NCBI GenBank assembly: GCA_041908845.1
Contig: JAYREN010000019.1
Location: 1 to 28,208 of the forward strand
Direction: 5' to 3'
Source of the DNA: JAYREN01 sp041908845
GTDB lineage: Bacteria > Acidobacteriota > Holophagae > Holophagales > Holophagaceae
Length of the DNA stretch: 28,208 bases
This document shows, piece after piece, positions 1 through 8,311 of this stretch. The position numbers and the translations under genes were made by a program. The stretch's first letter is position 1. Every line of letters begins with the position of its first letter. The notes beneath the pieces were generated by a model. The model made no database searches. It saw only the letters and a program-made list of their open reading frames with translations, and was not told where the DNA came from.

Positions 1-3
1 TCC

Positions 4-1230
4 ATGGCCGAGGTCCCCTTCCTCCCCAGTCCCGTGCATCTCCCTGGCGCCAACATCAAGGTGGTGGGCGTGGGCGGCGCGGGCTGCAATGCCCTGGATC
101 GCATGGTCCAGAGCAATGTCGCCGGCGTGCAGCTCATCGCCATGAATACGGACCAGCAGAGCCTCGCCACCAGCCAGGCCCACATCAAGATACCCCTGGG
201 GCCCATGAGCATGCGCGGCCTCGGCGCAGGTGGCAACGCCGAACGCGGAAGCCTCGCCGCCGAGGAGAGTCGGGACGAGATCCTGGCCAGCCTCCAGGGC
301 GCGGACATGGTGTTCATCACCGCAGGCATGGGCGGCGGCACCGGCACGGGCGCGGCGCCCATCATCGCGGGCTGCGCCCGCGAAATCGGCGCCCTCACGG
401 TGGCCGTGGTGCTCACGCCCTTCCGCTGGGAAGGCCCCGGCAAGGCCGCCAAGGCCGCGGCGGGCATGGAGAATCTTCGGGACACCGCCGACACCCTGAT
501 CGCCGTGTCCAACGACAAGCTCCTGGCCCTCTGCGACCGCAACGTGAAGACCAAGGAGGCCTTCCGGGTGGCCGATGGGGTGCTCATCCAGGGCGTGCGC
601 GGCATCACCGATCTCATCCTGCGCCCCGGCACCCTCAACGGCGACTTCGCCGATGTGGAAGCCGTGCTGCGCAATGGCCGGGAGGCCCTCATCGGCACCG
701 GCCAGGGCCGGGGGGAGGATGCCATCCTGGACGCCCTCCAGAAGGCCCTGGACTGCCCACTGCTCGAGCGTTCCGCCTCCGGCATCGCTACCCAGGTCAT
801 CGTTTCTGTCACCGCCGACTGGGATCGCGTGGAGCTATCCGCCGTGGAGACGGCCATGCGCTATCTGCAGGAGCACTACCAGGGCCAGGCCGATATCAAG
901 ATCTGCCAAGTGGAAGCCCCGGAACTGGAGGACAAGGCCCTCATCACCGTGCTCGCCTCGGGCTTCGATCTGGTCGTCGAGCCCCAGTTCGTGCCAACGC
1001 CCCGCCAGGAGGTCATGCTCGCGGCCCCCGCCCCCACGCCCAAGGTGAACACGGGCCATGTGTACGGGGATATTCCCTCCGCTGCCTCTACGGAAATGCC
1101 CGTGCCCGCTACGCCCACCCGCCTCCTGCCCCAGGGCCCCACGCCCAGCGGCGAAGTGATGGGCATGGGCGACGATCTCCACGTGCCCGCCATCATCCGC
1201 ATGACTCAGGGGAGACTGGGAATCGAGTAG
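4..1230 (+). CDS. ftsZ: Cell division GTPase FtsZ
   Basis: Tubulin-like GTPase that polymerises into the cytoplasmic Z ring and recruits the division machinery. The 408-aa protein carries the glycine-rich tubulin signature GGGTGTG at residues 110-116, an N-terminal nucleotide-binding segment (VGVGGAGCNA, about 21-30) and a T7 synergy loop around 212-222 with N212, D214 and D217 in the expected NxDxxD spacing. A proline-rich linker of roughly 60 residues leads to a conserved C-terminal peptide (DDLHVPAIIRM) that normally binds FtsA or ZipA-like partners. The length is typical of the family. The ATG lies 4 bases into the window, so its ribosome-binding site and any upstream ftsA/ftsQ lie outside. 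It ends just before a bidirectional terminator facing a convergent PqqD-like gene. The call is firm. Confidence 0.98.
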   Translation: MAEVPFLPSPVHLPGANIKVVGVGGAGCNALDRMVQSNVAGVQLIAMNTDQQSLATSQAHIKIPLGPMSMRGLGAGGNAERGSLAAEESRDEILASLQGADMVFITAGMGGGTGTGAAPIIAGCAREIGALTVAVVLTPFRWEGPGKAAKAAAGMENLRDTADTLIAVSNDKLLALCDRNVKTKEAFRVADGVLIQGVRGITDLILRPGTLNGDFADVEAVLRNGREALIGTGQGRGEDAILDALQKALDCPLLERSASGIATQVIVSVTADWDRVELSAVETAMRYLQEHYQGQADIKICQVEAPELEDKALITVLASGFDLVVEPQFVPTPRQEVMLAAPAPTPKVNTGHVYGDIPSAASTEMPVPATPTRLLPQGPTPSGEVMGMGDDLHVPAIIRMTQGRLGIE

Positions 1231-1257
1231 CTACGGGGATCCGGGGAAGAAAAAAAC

Positions 1258-1361
1258 ATCCACGGATGGACACAGATGAACACGGATGGAAAAACCCCGG
1301 AGGGGAAATCCACCTCCGGGGTTTTTGCTTTTATCCGTGTGTATCCGTGTTCATCCGTGGA
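1258..1361. repeat. Intergenic inverted repeat with 10-nt unit arms
   Basis: The left arm (1258-1288) and right arm (1333-1361) are inverted copies with a few mismatches. Each arm is a short tandem of degenerate 10-nt units: ACGGATGGAC, ACAGATGAAC and ACGGATGGAA on the left, and three ATCCGTG-containing units on the right. Between them sits a perfect 14-bp terminator stem. The right arm also supplies the last codons and stop of the PqqD-like gene on the minus strand. From memory the unit resembles short repeats seen between genes in unrelated bacterial phyla. That resemblance was not checked by search. Confidence 0.85.
1290..1326. terminator. Bidirectional Rho-independent terminator
   Basis: A perfect 14-bp stem (1290-1303 with 1313-1326) encloses a 9-nt loop. 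The stem base is five A's on the left and five T's on the right, so either strand yields a GC-rich hairpin followed by a U tract. It lies between convergent ftsZ and the PqqD-like gene, as expected for a shared terminator, and is nested between the two arms of the surrounding inverted repeat. Confidence 0.9.
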
Positions 1362-1707
1362 CTTGGTCCTTCATCCGCACGAACTGTCCTTCCGCAAGTT
1401 GCAGCAGGAACTTCGCCGTGCGCTCGTCGGCGGGTTCGACCTTTTCACCGAAGGCCAGGCGGAGAATCTCCACGAGCTCATAGCCGGTGCGTTCCCCATC
1501 CATGTGGGCCCAGAGGCAGGTGCCGATGGCATCCAGCCGCACCTTGAAGTGGCGGCGCTGAATGAGGCGCTGCAGCCACTGAAGGCGGGGGCTCATGAAC
1601 TTGGGGCGCAGGAGCGTGAAGAGGCCGTCTTCGCGCACTAGGTGCTCCACGGCGTGCTCGGGCACAGCGGCCAGCATTTCATTGAGGGTCCGGGGCGGCT
1701 TCGTCAT
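1351..1707 (-). CDS. PqqD-family (RRE-like) small protein
   Basis: A 118-aa protein resembling the PqqD superfamily. The recognisable core is a run ending in VRLDAIGTCLWAHMDGERT (about 56-75), followed by a helical segment with FGE and DERTAKFLLQLAEGQF. This matches the PqqD pattern of a conserved Leu-Asp, a Trp, a short DG turn and a C-terminal helix. PqqD-like domains bind leader peptides of ribosomally made peptides and present them to radical-SAM partners. No peptide precursor or such partner is visible nearby; the only radical-SAM gene here is rlmN. The start has GAGG about 10 nt upstream. The last residues (VHG) and the TGA stop are encoded by the arm of the adjoining intergenic repeat. 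Family assignment is fairly sure; function is open. Confidence 0.7.
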   Translation of the reverse strand: MTKPPRTLNEMLAAVPEHAVEHLVREDGLFTLLRPKFMSPRLQWLQRLIQRRHFKVRLDAIGTCLWAHMDGERTGYELVEILRLAFGEKVEPADERTAKFLLQLAEGQFVRMKDQVHG

Positions 1708-1726
1708 TTTTCTTTTCCTCGATACT

Positions 1727-1760
1727 CAGAACAAGGGCCCCGATCGGGGCCCTTGTTCTG
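1727..1760. terminator. 34-nt perfect palindrome downstream of OPT gene
   Basis: Positions 1727-1760 form a perfect palindrome, folding as a stem of up to 17 bp (about 15 with a 4-nt GATC loop). It lies 8 nt beyond the stop of the OPT transporter on the minus strand and 20 nt upstream of the PqqD-like start. There is no U tract after it, so it could be an mRNA-stabilising 3' stem or a weak terminator. Confidence 0.6.
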
Positions 1761-1767
1761 GAAGGCG

Positions 1768-3933
1768 CTACGCCTTGGGCGGCGCGGGCTGGTCGGGACT
1801 GCCGGGGTTCTTCATGGGCACCCGGATCAACACGGCGGCCACGAGGGCGAGGATCAGCAGGCTGATCCAGAAGGCGCCAGGAGGAAGGGCATTGCCCAGG
1901 GCATCCCGTCCCCAGACCAGGGCGTTGAGCTGGTACTTCACATCGAAGAAGGCGAAGGTGGCGAAGAGCAGGCCCACCAGAGCCTCGCCGGCGATGAGGC
2001 CCGCGGCCACCAGCACACCCACGTTCTCCACCCGGGTCTTCTGGGCGTCATTGAAGCCCTTCTTCTCTCCGAGCTTCTCCACCACACCCTTGATCAGGCC
2101 GCCCAGGCAGATGGCGAAGGTGGTGCCGAAGGGCAGATACATGCCCACGCTCACGATCATGGGGCTGCGCACCTGCATGAGCACGAGGCCAAGGCCCATG
2201 AGCATTCCGACGACGATGAGGGCCCACTGCATCTTGCCTTCCACGATGCCGCGGCTGAGATCGGCCATGAGGCCGGCCTGGGGTGCCGACAGCTCCGTGC
2301 TGCCGAAACCAGCATCGAGGCCCAGCACTTCCTTCTGGCTATCGGGATCCATGGCCTGGATCTGGGTCAGGGTGTGATCGCCCTTCAGATCGGGGCGGCG
2401 CTCCCCCTCGTAGTGTACGACCTGCACCTGGCTGGCCTGACGCTTGCCAAGCTCTTCGGTGGCGGCCTTCTTGATAGAGCCCTCGTGGAGAACCACCAGG
2501 GGCAGGAAGAGGAGTCCGGCGCTGAGGATCACGCCCAGGATATCGCCCACTTCCATGCGCCAGGGCGTGCCCCCCAGGATGTGACCGGCCTTGAGATCCT
2601 GCAGCATCTCGCCCGCGACGCCGCTGGAGACGCAGACGATGGCCGCGACACCCAGCACGGCGGCGATGCCGGGATTGCCCCTGACGCCCAGCATCACCAT
2701 CACGAGGGCAGTCACCACCAGGGCCGTCAGGGTGAGGCCGGACATCGGGTTGTTGCTGGAGCCGATGATGCCCACCAGGTAGCCGGACACCGCGGCGAAG
2801 AAGAAGCCCAGGATCACCGCCAGGAGAGCGGCGACGAAGGCCACCAGGACACTGGTCTTGAAGATGAAGGCGGCGATCAGGAAGGTGCAGAGGGCGGCAA
2901 AGCCGATGCCCACAAGGATCCAGGTGAACTTGAGGTCCTGGTCGATGCGATCCACGGTGTGGTCGCCCGAGGCGGCCTTCTTGACATCGGCGATGGAGCG
3001 CTTCAGACCTGTGATGAGGCTATTGCGCATCTTGAAGAGGGTGAAGCAGGAGCCCACGAGCATGCCGCCGATGGCGATGGGCTTGACGATATTGCCGAAC
3101 ACGGCCTTGGAGAGAGCAATCCAGTCAGCGGAGGCCGCATTCTGGGGCAGCACGGCGGGGGCCACGAAGTAGGTGATGATGGGCACCAGCAGACCCCAGG
3201 CGATGACGCCGCCCGCGAAGGTGAGGCTGCCGAGCTTGGGGCCGATGATGTAGCCCACACCCATGAAGGCTGGGCTGATGCCGGGGTTGGTGAGCACCAG
3301 GCCACCCTGGGCCTTAATGGCGGCGGCACCCTTGACAACCTTGAATTCGGCAAACTTGAAGGTGACCCACTTGGTCCAGGTGGTGGCGTAGAGGCTCAGG
3401 GAGTTCAGGATCTGGATGGCCGCACCCACGCCCATGGCGTTGAAGAGGAAGCCCGTGCCCGAAGCGCCGCCCTGACCGGCCTTGTGGATTTCGGCCGCAG
3501 CGAGGGATTCGGGATAGGGCAGATCGGCGTCTTCCACCATCACGCGGCGCAGAAGGGCCACGAACATGATCCCGAGCAGGCCGCCGCTGAACATGATGAA
3601 GGCGGAAGTCATGTAGTTTCCGGCGGTGAAGAACTTGGGCCAGATGCCGCTGATGACGAAGGCCGGCAGGGTGAAAATGGCGCCGGCGGCCACGGACTCG
3701 CCAATGCTGCCCACGGTTCGGGCGAGATTTTCTTCCAGGATGTTGCCCTTGAGGGCCTTGATCAGGGCCATGCCAATGACCGCCGCCGGGTAGGTCGCGG
3801 CAATGGTCATGCCCGCCTTCAGGCCGAGGTAGGCATTGGCGGCGCCCAGGATGATGGACATCGCCAAGCCGATGACCACGGCCTTGAGGGTGAACTCTTT
3901 CAAGTTCTGGTCACTGGGAACGAATGGCTGCAT
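1768..3933 (-). CDS. OPT-family oligopeptide/metal-chelate transporter
   Basis: A 721-aa polytopic inner-membrane protein of the OPT (oligopeptide transporter) family, whose members import small peptides or metal chelates with protons. The N-terminal region has the family hallmark NAYLGLKAGMTIAA (33-46) in the first hydrophobic helices, and LPYPESLAAAEI (138-149) matches the conserved LPYPxxxAxAE segment. Many further hydrophobic stretches fit the usual 14-16 helices. The ATG at 3933 was chosen because it directly precedes a typical OPT N terminus and has a GGGGGA purine run at proper spacing. The in-frame 46 codons upstream look like leader. It is divergent from the SpoU methyltransferase gene. 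Substrate cannot be read from sequence. Confidence 0.92.
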   Translation of the reverse strand: MQPFVPSDQNLKEFTLKAVVIGLAMSIILGAANAYLGLKAGMTIAATYPAAVIGMALIKALKGNILEENLARTVGSIGESVAAGAIFTLPAFVISGIWPKFFTAGNYMTSAFIMFSGGLLGIMFVALLRRVMVEDADLPYPESLAAAEIHKAGQGGASGTGFLFNAMGVGAAIQILNSLSLYATTWTKWVTFKFAEFKVVKGAAAIKAQGGLVLTNPGISPAFMGVGYIIGPKLGSLTFAGGVIAWGLLVPIITYFVAPAVLPQNAASADWIALSKAVFGNIVKPIAIGGMLVGSCFTLFKMRNSLITGLKRSIADVKKAASGDHTVDRIDQDLKFTWILVGIGFAALCTFLIAAFIFKTSVLVAFVAALLAVILGFFFAAVSGYLVGIIGSSNNPMSGLTLTALVVTALVMVMLGVRGNPGIAAVLGVAAIVCVSSGVAGEMLQDLKAGHILGGTPWRMEVGDILGVILSAGLLFLPLVVLHEGSIKKAATEELGKRQASQVQVVHYEGERRPDLKGDHTLTQIQAMDPDSQKEVLGLDAGFGSTELSAPQAGLMADLSRGIVEGKMQWALIVVGMLMGLGLVLMQVRSPMIVSVGMYLPFGTTFAICLGGLIKGVVEKLGEKKGFNDAQKTRVENVGVLVAAGLIAGEALVGLLFATFAFFDVKYQLNALVWGRDALGNALPPGAFWISLLILALVAAVLIRVPMKNPGSPDQPAPPKA

Positions 3934-4026
3934 GGAGATCCCCCGAAAATGTAAATGGCACAGAAAACAATGACCCTCATCGGGCCGAGCTGAATTCAGG
4001 CAGTATTCCATTGTCACCCCAGAGCT

Positions 4027-4032
4027 TTGACT
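4027..4032 (+). promoter_or_regulatory. Possible -35 box ahead of SpoU methyltransferase
   Basis: TTGACT in the divergent OPT/SpoU gap matches a sigma-70 -35 element, but no good -10 is found at 16-18 nt before the ATG at 4066. It is a weak candidate only. Confidence 0.2.
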
Positions 4033-4065
4033 TTCAAAAGCCTTTTGCCCGCGTACCCTGGTCCT

Positions 4066-4836
4066 ATGCATTCACCCCTTCTCCTCACCAGTCGGGCCAA
4101 CCCCCGCTTCAAGGTGCTCCGTGCCCAGGCCTCCGCCGGAGGCGCACGGCGAACGCACACCCTTCTGCTTGGGGAGAAGCTCATCGAGGCCTGGGCCGCC
4201 GTCCGCCGCAGTCCCGCCGCAGCGCGTTTGCGTCCCGCCATCTGGCTGCGACTTGAAAGTGCGAAGCCTCACCCGCTGGAGAAGGAGCTGGGCGCAGAGG
4301 TGTACTTGCTCGGAGAATCGCTTCTCCGAGATCTGGGCGAGGCCGGAAGCCCACCCGCTCACGCCCTCTTCATGGAACTGGGGCCCGAATCCGCAGGCCC
4401 TCTCGCGGAGCGGGTCATCGTGCCCTGGGGCATCCAGGATCCCGGCAATCTGGGAGCCGTGCTGCGGAGCGCTGCGGCCTTCGGTTTCCAGGAGGCACTG
4501 CTGGGCCCCGGCTGCACGGACCCTTTCAGTCCCAAGGCCCTGCGGGGCTCCATGGGGGCCGCCTTCCTGATGCCGCTGAGGCGCTGTGCGCAGTTGCCCC
4601 TGGACAGCGCCAAGTGGTACGCCCTGCAGGGCGGACCTGGGTCGGAGCTCATCGGTGAGACCGATCTGCGCAGTCCTCTGCGGATCCTGGTGGGCAATGA
4701 GGGCCATGGGTGGCGCGAGACGGAGCTGCCGGAGGTGGTGAAATTCCTGGCCATTCCCACCCAGGGCGTGGAGAGTCTCAATGCCGCGGTGGCGGCGGGC
4801 ATCGCCTGTTTCGAGGCGACCCGGGAGAGGAAATGA
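4066..4836 (+). CDS. SpoU/TrmH-family RNA 2'-O-methyltransferase
   Basis: A 256-aa SPOUT-class methyltransferase that would transfer a methyl group from S-adenosylmethionine to a ribose 2'-OH in rRNA or tRNA. All three SpoU motifs are present: motif 1 DPGNLGAVLRSA (about 125-136, with the conserved Asn at 128), motif 2 VGNEGHG (about 209-215) and motif 3 GVESLNAAVAAGI (234-246). These build the knotted cofactor pocket. The N-terminal roughly 100 residues look like the substrate-binding domain seen in RlmB/TsnR-like enzymes. ATG at 4066 is preferred over an in-frame TTG at 4027. The stop overlaps the next start by ATGA, making it the first gene of the lnt cluster. The exact modified nucleotide is unknown. 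Confidence 0.9.
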   Translation: MHSPLLLTSRANPRFKVLRAQASAGGARRTHTLLLGEKLIEAWAAVRRSPAAARLRPAIWLRLESAKPHPLEKELGAEVYLLGESLLRDLGEAGSPPAHALFMELGPESAGPLAERVIVPWGIQDPGNLGAVLRSAAAFGFQEALLGPGCTDPFSPKALRGSMGAAFLMPLRRCAQLPLDSAKWYALQGGPGSELIGETDLRSPLRILVGNEGHGWRETELPEVVKFLAIPTQGVESLNAAVAAGIACFEATRERK

Positions 4837-5420
4837 TGAAGGCCTGGATGTGTCTCGTCCTGCCGACTCTGCTGTGGGGCCAGGGCTCGCCCAAATCCGC
4901 GCGGGTGCTGCTTTTCGAGGCTCGGCCCCGCACGGTCAAGCCCGGGAGCCCGGTAGAGCTGGCCTGGGCGACCCAGGATGCGACGAGGGTTGTCCTGGAA
5001 CCTCCGGGCGAGGAGGTGGCCCCGGTGGGGCGCAGGGAGGTGGCCCCTGGTGAATCCACCGTCTACTGGCTGCATGCCACCAACGTTGGAGGCGGGCAGA
5101 GTGTACCCGTGGCTGTCGCGGTGGAATCTGAACCAAGGCCTAAGCCAGAACCCCCCCCACCTGCGGTGCCGGGTTTCTGGATCCAGTTCGCCGCCCTGGC
5201 CAACGAGGTGCGGGCTCAGGAGATTCAGGGGGAGTTGGGGGCGGCTACGGGTCAGCCCGTGCGTCTGTCCAAGGTGGAGTTTCCCGCTCGCCCCGGCTTG
5301 ACGCTCCACCGGATTCGCATGGGCCCCTTCCCCACCCGGAAGGCCGCTCATCTTCGACTTCGGGCGCTTCGCGCAGGGGTCCAGGCCCTTGGGCTCAAGC
5401 CTGTGGTGATGAGCGAATGA
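4833..5420 (+). CDS. Secreted Ig-like plus SPOR-domain protein
   Basis: A 195-aa protein with a short signal peptide (MMKAWMCLVLPTLLWGQG). Next comes an Ig-like beta domain (about 27-97) of the kind with a VKPGSPVELAWAT strand and a GESTVYWLHATN strand. A proline-rich hinge (100-112) joins it to a C-terminal SPOR domain (about 114-193; GFWIQFAALANEVRAQEI at the start, IRMGPFPTRKAAHLRLRAL near the end). SPOR domains bind peptidoglycan stripped of stem peptides at division sites, so a periplasmic cell-wall role is likely. GAGAGGA precedes the start, and ATGA overlaps the upstream stop (the second ATG at 4836 is an equal alternative). It sits between an RNA methylase and lnt. Confidence 0.8.
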   Translation: MMKAWMCLVLPTLLWGQGSPKSARVLLFEARPRTVKPGSPVELAWATQDATRVVLEPPGEEVAPVGRREVAPGESTVYWLHATNVGGGQSVPVAVAVESEPRPKPEPPPPAVPGFWIQFAALANEVRAQEIQGELGAATGQPVRLSKVEFPARPGLTLHRIRMGPFPTRKAAHLRLRALRAGVQALGLKPVVMSE

Positions 5421-5448
5421 AGCTGTTTCGCAGTGGGAGGCTCCCCGG

Positions 5449-6954
5449 ATGATCCCGAAGTTCCTGCGTCGCCTCCTGGAGGCGCTGATTCTGGGTGGCC
5501 TCTTCGCGCTCACCTTCCGGTTTCCTGCGACCTCCGGCTGGGGCTACCTGGAGGCCGCCCTGGCCTTTCTGTTCCCGGTGCTGCTCTTCGACGCCCTCTT
5601 CAAGGGGCGGAGCCTGGGCTGGCTCTACCTTGCGCTGATGGCGGGCTTCGCCTTCCTCTTCGCGTGGGTGCCCGCCACCTTGGAGTTAAAGGGGCCCATG
5701 CCCTATGCCGTGGCTCTGGTGGCCTCGCTGCTGCTGGCCGCCTGGGAATCCCTGGGCTTCCTGCTGGTGCTTGTGGCGTCGCGCCTCGCTAACCGGCGCT
5801 CCGGCCCCTGGGCGGCGGCCCTGACAGCGGCCTTCGGGATTGCAGCCTGGGAAGTGCTGGGTTTCCACGTCTATCCCTGGAACTGGGGTGCCGCCCTGGG
5901 CGGATTGCCCTGGCTGGCCCGCAGCGCGGCCTTCCTAGGGGCACCGGGGCTCTCGGCCTGGTGTTGGGGCTGCGGCGCCCTCTTTGCGGCCTGGCTGGCC
6001 TCGGGCCACACGGGCCGCGCCCTGCGGGTGCCCTTGGCCTGGGCGGTCCTTCTTGCGGCGCTCTCCGGGGTGTGGTTTGTCCTGCCCCGGGGCGTCGAGC
6101 GGCGCCTGGATGTGGTGATGATTCAGCCCAACTTTGAGCCGGGTCATCGCATGCCTGGCATGGAGGCGGAGATGTGGCGGCGCACGGACGCGATGCTCGC
6201 GCGGGAACAGCTGCCCAGGACCGGAACGACCACCCTGGTGCTCTGGCCCGAGAGTTCGGTGCTGGGGCGGAATGATCTTCCGCCGAACGGGCGGCTGCAG
6301 GCCGAGGCCCAGGGGCGGGGCATCGCCTGGCTCTTTGGCACCGAAGGCGGGCTTTACAACCTGGTGCGAGGCGAGGCGGGCGGGAGGGCCTCCTTCCTGC
6401 AGGCCAAGACCGAGCCCATGCCCTTCGGGGAGCGCATGCCGGGGCCGGAACCGCTGCGCCGGACGCTGGAGCGGAGCCTGAACCTGATCTCTCAGGAGCC
6501 GGGCCAGTTGGGGTCGGAAAGCAGCTTTGTCTGTCCCACGCCCCAGGGCGATCTGCGGGTGCATCCCCTCATTTGCAGCGAGGCGTTGATCCCTATGCGA
6601 GTAGCCCAGGGAGTGCACCTCGCGGGGGCCGAGCTGCTGACCAATCACACCAACGATGGCTGGTTCGAGCGAAGCGTCGCCACCGACCTGCACGCCGCGC
6701 AGATCCGCCTGCGTGCCGTGGAGGCCGGGGTGCCCCTGCTGCGGGCCACCCTCACGGGAAAATCCGGAGTCTTCCGGGAGGACGGCACCTGGGTGCTCTG
6801 GGGGGAATCCCGCACCGAGGGGGCGTATGCTTTCTCCCTCGCCTGGCGTCCGCGCCTGACCCCGGCGCGCAGTCCCTGGATGATCTGGGGCATGCTGATT
6901 GGGCTGGGGATCGCCGCTCTGCTCCTGACCCGCAAGAAGGAAATCGTGAAATGA
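5449..6954 (+). CDS. lnt: Apolipoprotein N-acyltransferase
   Basis: A 501-aa inner-membrane enzyme that adds the third acyl chain to the N-terminal cysteine of lipoproteins. Hydrophobic helices fill roughly residues 12-212, followed by a periplasmic nitrilase-like domain and a final membrane helix (about 476-494). The Glu-Lys-Cys triad is visible: E268 in LVLWPESS, K320 in FLQAKTEPMPFGE and C376 in HPLICSEAL. The conserved TNDGWF (401-406) follows. GGGAGG lies 8 nt before the ATG. The stop overlaps the maf start by ATGA. Its presence shows a diderm envelope with triacylated lipoproteins, and a candidate lipoprotein is encoded at 16780. Confidence 0.97.
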   Translation: MIPKFLRRLLEALILGGLFALTFRFPATSGWGYLEAALAFLFPVLLFDALFKGRSLGWLYLALMAGFAFLFAWVPATLELKGPMPYAVALVASLLLAAWESLGFLLVLVASRLANRRSGPWAAALTAAFGIAAWEVLGFHVYPWNWGAALGGLPWLARSAAFLGAPGLSAWCWGCGALFAAWLASGHTGRALRVPLAWAVLLAALSGVWFVLPRGVERRLDVVMIQPNFEPGHRMPGMEAEMWRRTDAMLAREQLPRTGTTTLVLWPESSVLGRNDLPPNGRLQAEAQGRGIAWLFGTEGGLYNLVRGEAGGRASFLQAKTEPMPFGERMPGPEPLRRTLERSLNLISQEPGQLGSESSFVCPTPQGDLRVHPLICSEALIPMRVAQGVHLAGAELLTNHTNDGWFERSVATDLHAAQIRLRAVEAGVPLLRATLTGKSGVFREDGTWVLWGESRTEGAYAFSLAWRPRLTPARSPWMIWGMLIGLGIAALLLTRKKEIVK

Positions 6955-7562
6955 GTCGTGAAGATCAGACCCTCTACCTGCCGCCGCCCATCCTGGCCTC
7001 GGCCTCGCCCAGGCGGCGCCAGTGGCTGGAGGCCATGGAGATCCCTTTCGAGATCTGGGCACCGGAGGTGGACGAGATGCCGCTGCCGGGCGAGGAGCCC
7101 GCGGTCATGGTGGAGCGCCTGGCTCGCGCCAAGGCGGAGATCGTTTCCCAGGTGAATCCCGGGCGCTGGGTGATCGCGGCGGATACCACCGTGGCAGTGG
7201 ATCATCATGTGCTGGGCAAGCCCGTGGACGAGGACGACGCCGTTCGCATGCTGGGGCTCATCCAGGGGCGCCGCCACGAGGTGCACACGGGCCTCTGCCT
7301 GCGCCGGGATCGGGAGATTCACAGCCTGGTGGACACGGCGGAAGTCTATCTCCGCCCCGTGAGCGAGGCCCGGGCCCGGTGGTACGCCACTACCGGCGAG
7401 CCCATGGACAAGGCCGGGGGCTACGCCGCCCAGGGCATCGCCGCCCTTTTCATCGAGCGCATCGAGGGCAGCTTTCCCACGGTGATGGGCTTTCCCGTGG
7501 AACGTTTCGCGGAGCTCATCAACCGGCTGGGATTGATGCAGAGCTGGCTGGGGATGCCTTGA
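6951..7562 (+). CDS. maf: Maf-family nucleoside triphosphate pyrophosphatase
   Basis: A 203-aa Maf protein. The family hydrolyses dTTP/UTP or modified nucleotides to monophosphates and is linked to septum control or nucleotide-pool cleaning. Hallmarks are LASASPRRRQWL near residues 15-26, WVIAADTTVAVD with the conserved Asp pair, GRRHEVHTGLCL, and DKAGGYAAQGIAALFIERI followed by GSFPTVMGFPV. The DKAGGYAAQG form is that of the dTTP/UTP (YhdE) subgroup. The start overlaps the lnt stop (ATGA). 17 nt separate it from cobS. Confidence 0.96.
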   Translation: MSREDQTLYLPPPILASASPRRRQWLEAMEIPFEIWAPEVDEMPLPGEEPAVMVERLARAKAEIVSQVNPGRWVIAADTTVAVDHHVLGKPVDEDDAVRMLGLIQGRRHEVHTGLCLRRDREIHSLVDTAEVYLRPVSEARARWYATTGEPMDKAGGYAAQGIAALFIERIEGSFPTVMGFPVERFAELINRLGLMQSWLGMP

Positions 7563-7579
7563 GGGTGGGGCGGGATTTC

Positions 7580-8311
7580 ATGCGTTCCTTCGTTGCTGCC
7601 ATTCGTTTTCTGACCCGCATTCCCATGCCCGGCCCCGATACCCGGGCCGAGGACATCTCGGGGGCAGTGGGCTGGTTCCCCCTAGTGGGCGCCCTGGTGG
7701 GCGGGATTACGGCGGGAATCTTCCTCCTCGCCCTACGCTTCTGGTCGGCCCCGGTGGCTGCGGTGCTCGCCGTGGCCGCGGGTCTGCTGCTCACCGGGGG
7801 CTTTCACGAGGACGGCGCCACGGATGCCACCGATGGGCTGGGGGGCGGCTGGACCCGGGAGCGGGTGCTGGAAATCATGAAGGACAGCCGCATCGGAGCC
7901 TACGGCGCCATGGCGCTGTGGTGCCTGCTGATGCTGCGCTGGGCGTCCCTGGTGGCCTTCGAGCGTCGGGCCATCCTGGCCTTGCCTCTGGCCATGGTCC
8001 TGGGGCGCTGGTCCATCGCCTTCGTGCTGCGCCTGCTGCCGCCCATCGGCCAGGGGTTGGCCAAGGAAGTCCACAAGGGCCTGGGCTGGGGCGCCTACCT
8101 CGCCTCCACGGCGCTCGCCGGGAGCTTCTGCCTGGTCGCCTGGCATCTGAGCCTGCCCCATGTGCTGCGGGCCGCCTTTGCCGCCGCCGCCTTCGCCCTG
8201 CTCTGGAGCCTCTACCTGCGCCGTCGGCTGGGAGGCCACAGCGGAGATCTTCTGGGCGCCGGGAATCAGATCGTCGAGGCCGCGGCGCTGTTGGCCCTGA
8301 TGACGAAATGA
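7580..8311 (+). CDS. cobS: Adenosylcobinamide-GDP ribazoletransferase
   Basis: A 243-aa polytopic inner-membrane enzyme that joins adenosylcobinamide-GDP with alpha-ribazole (phosphate) to complete the cobamide nucleotide loop. The metal-binding signature appears as FHEDGATDATDGLGG (75-89), and GGHSGDLLGAGNQIVE (218-233) fits the conserved C-terminal GDxLGA motif. Hydrophobic stretches lie between. A GGTGGGGCGGGA purine run precedes the ATG. Its stop overlaps cobC (ATGA). cobT, which makes its substrate, is 14 kb away under a riboswitch. No cobU/cobP or cbiB is visible in this window. Confidence 0.95.
   Translation: MRSFVAAIRFLTRIPMPGPDTRAEDISGAVGWFPLVGALVGGITAGIFLLALRFWSAPVAAVLAVAAGLLLTGGFHEDGATDATDGLGGGWTRERVLEIMKDSRIGAYGAMALWCLLMLRWASLVAFERRAILALPLAMVLGRWSIAFVLRLLPPIGQGLAKEVHKGLGWGAYLASTALAGSFCLVAWHLSLPHVLRAAFAAAAFALLWSLYLRRRLGGHSGDLLGAGNQIVEAAALLALMTK

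Noticed and set aside
1425..1445. GGTTCGAC resembling a tRNA T-loop
   Set aside because: It lies inside the PqqD-like coding region and no acceptor or anticodon arms can be formed around it.
1642..3954. 770-codon plus-strand open frame
   Set aside because: It is antisense to the OPT transporter. The translation is His/Gly/Asp-rich low complexity typical of the complement of a GC-rich membrane-protein gene.
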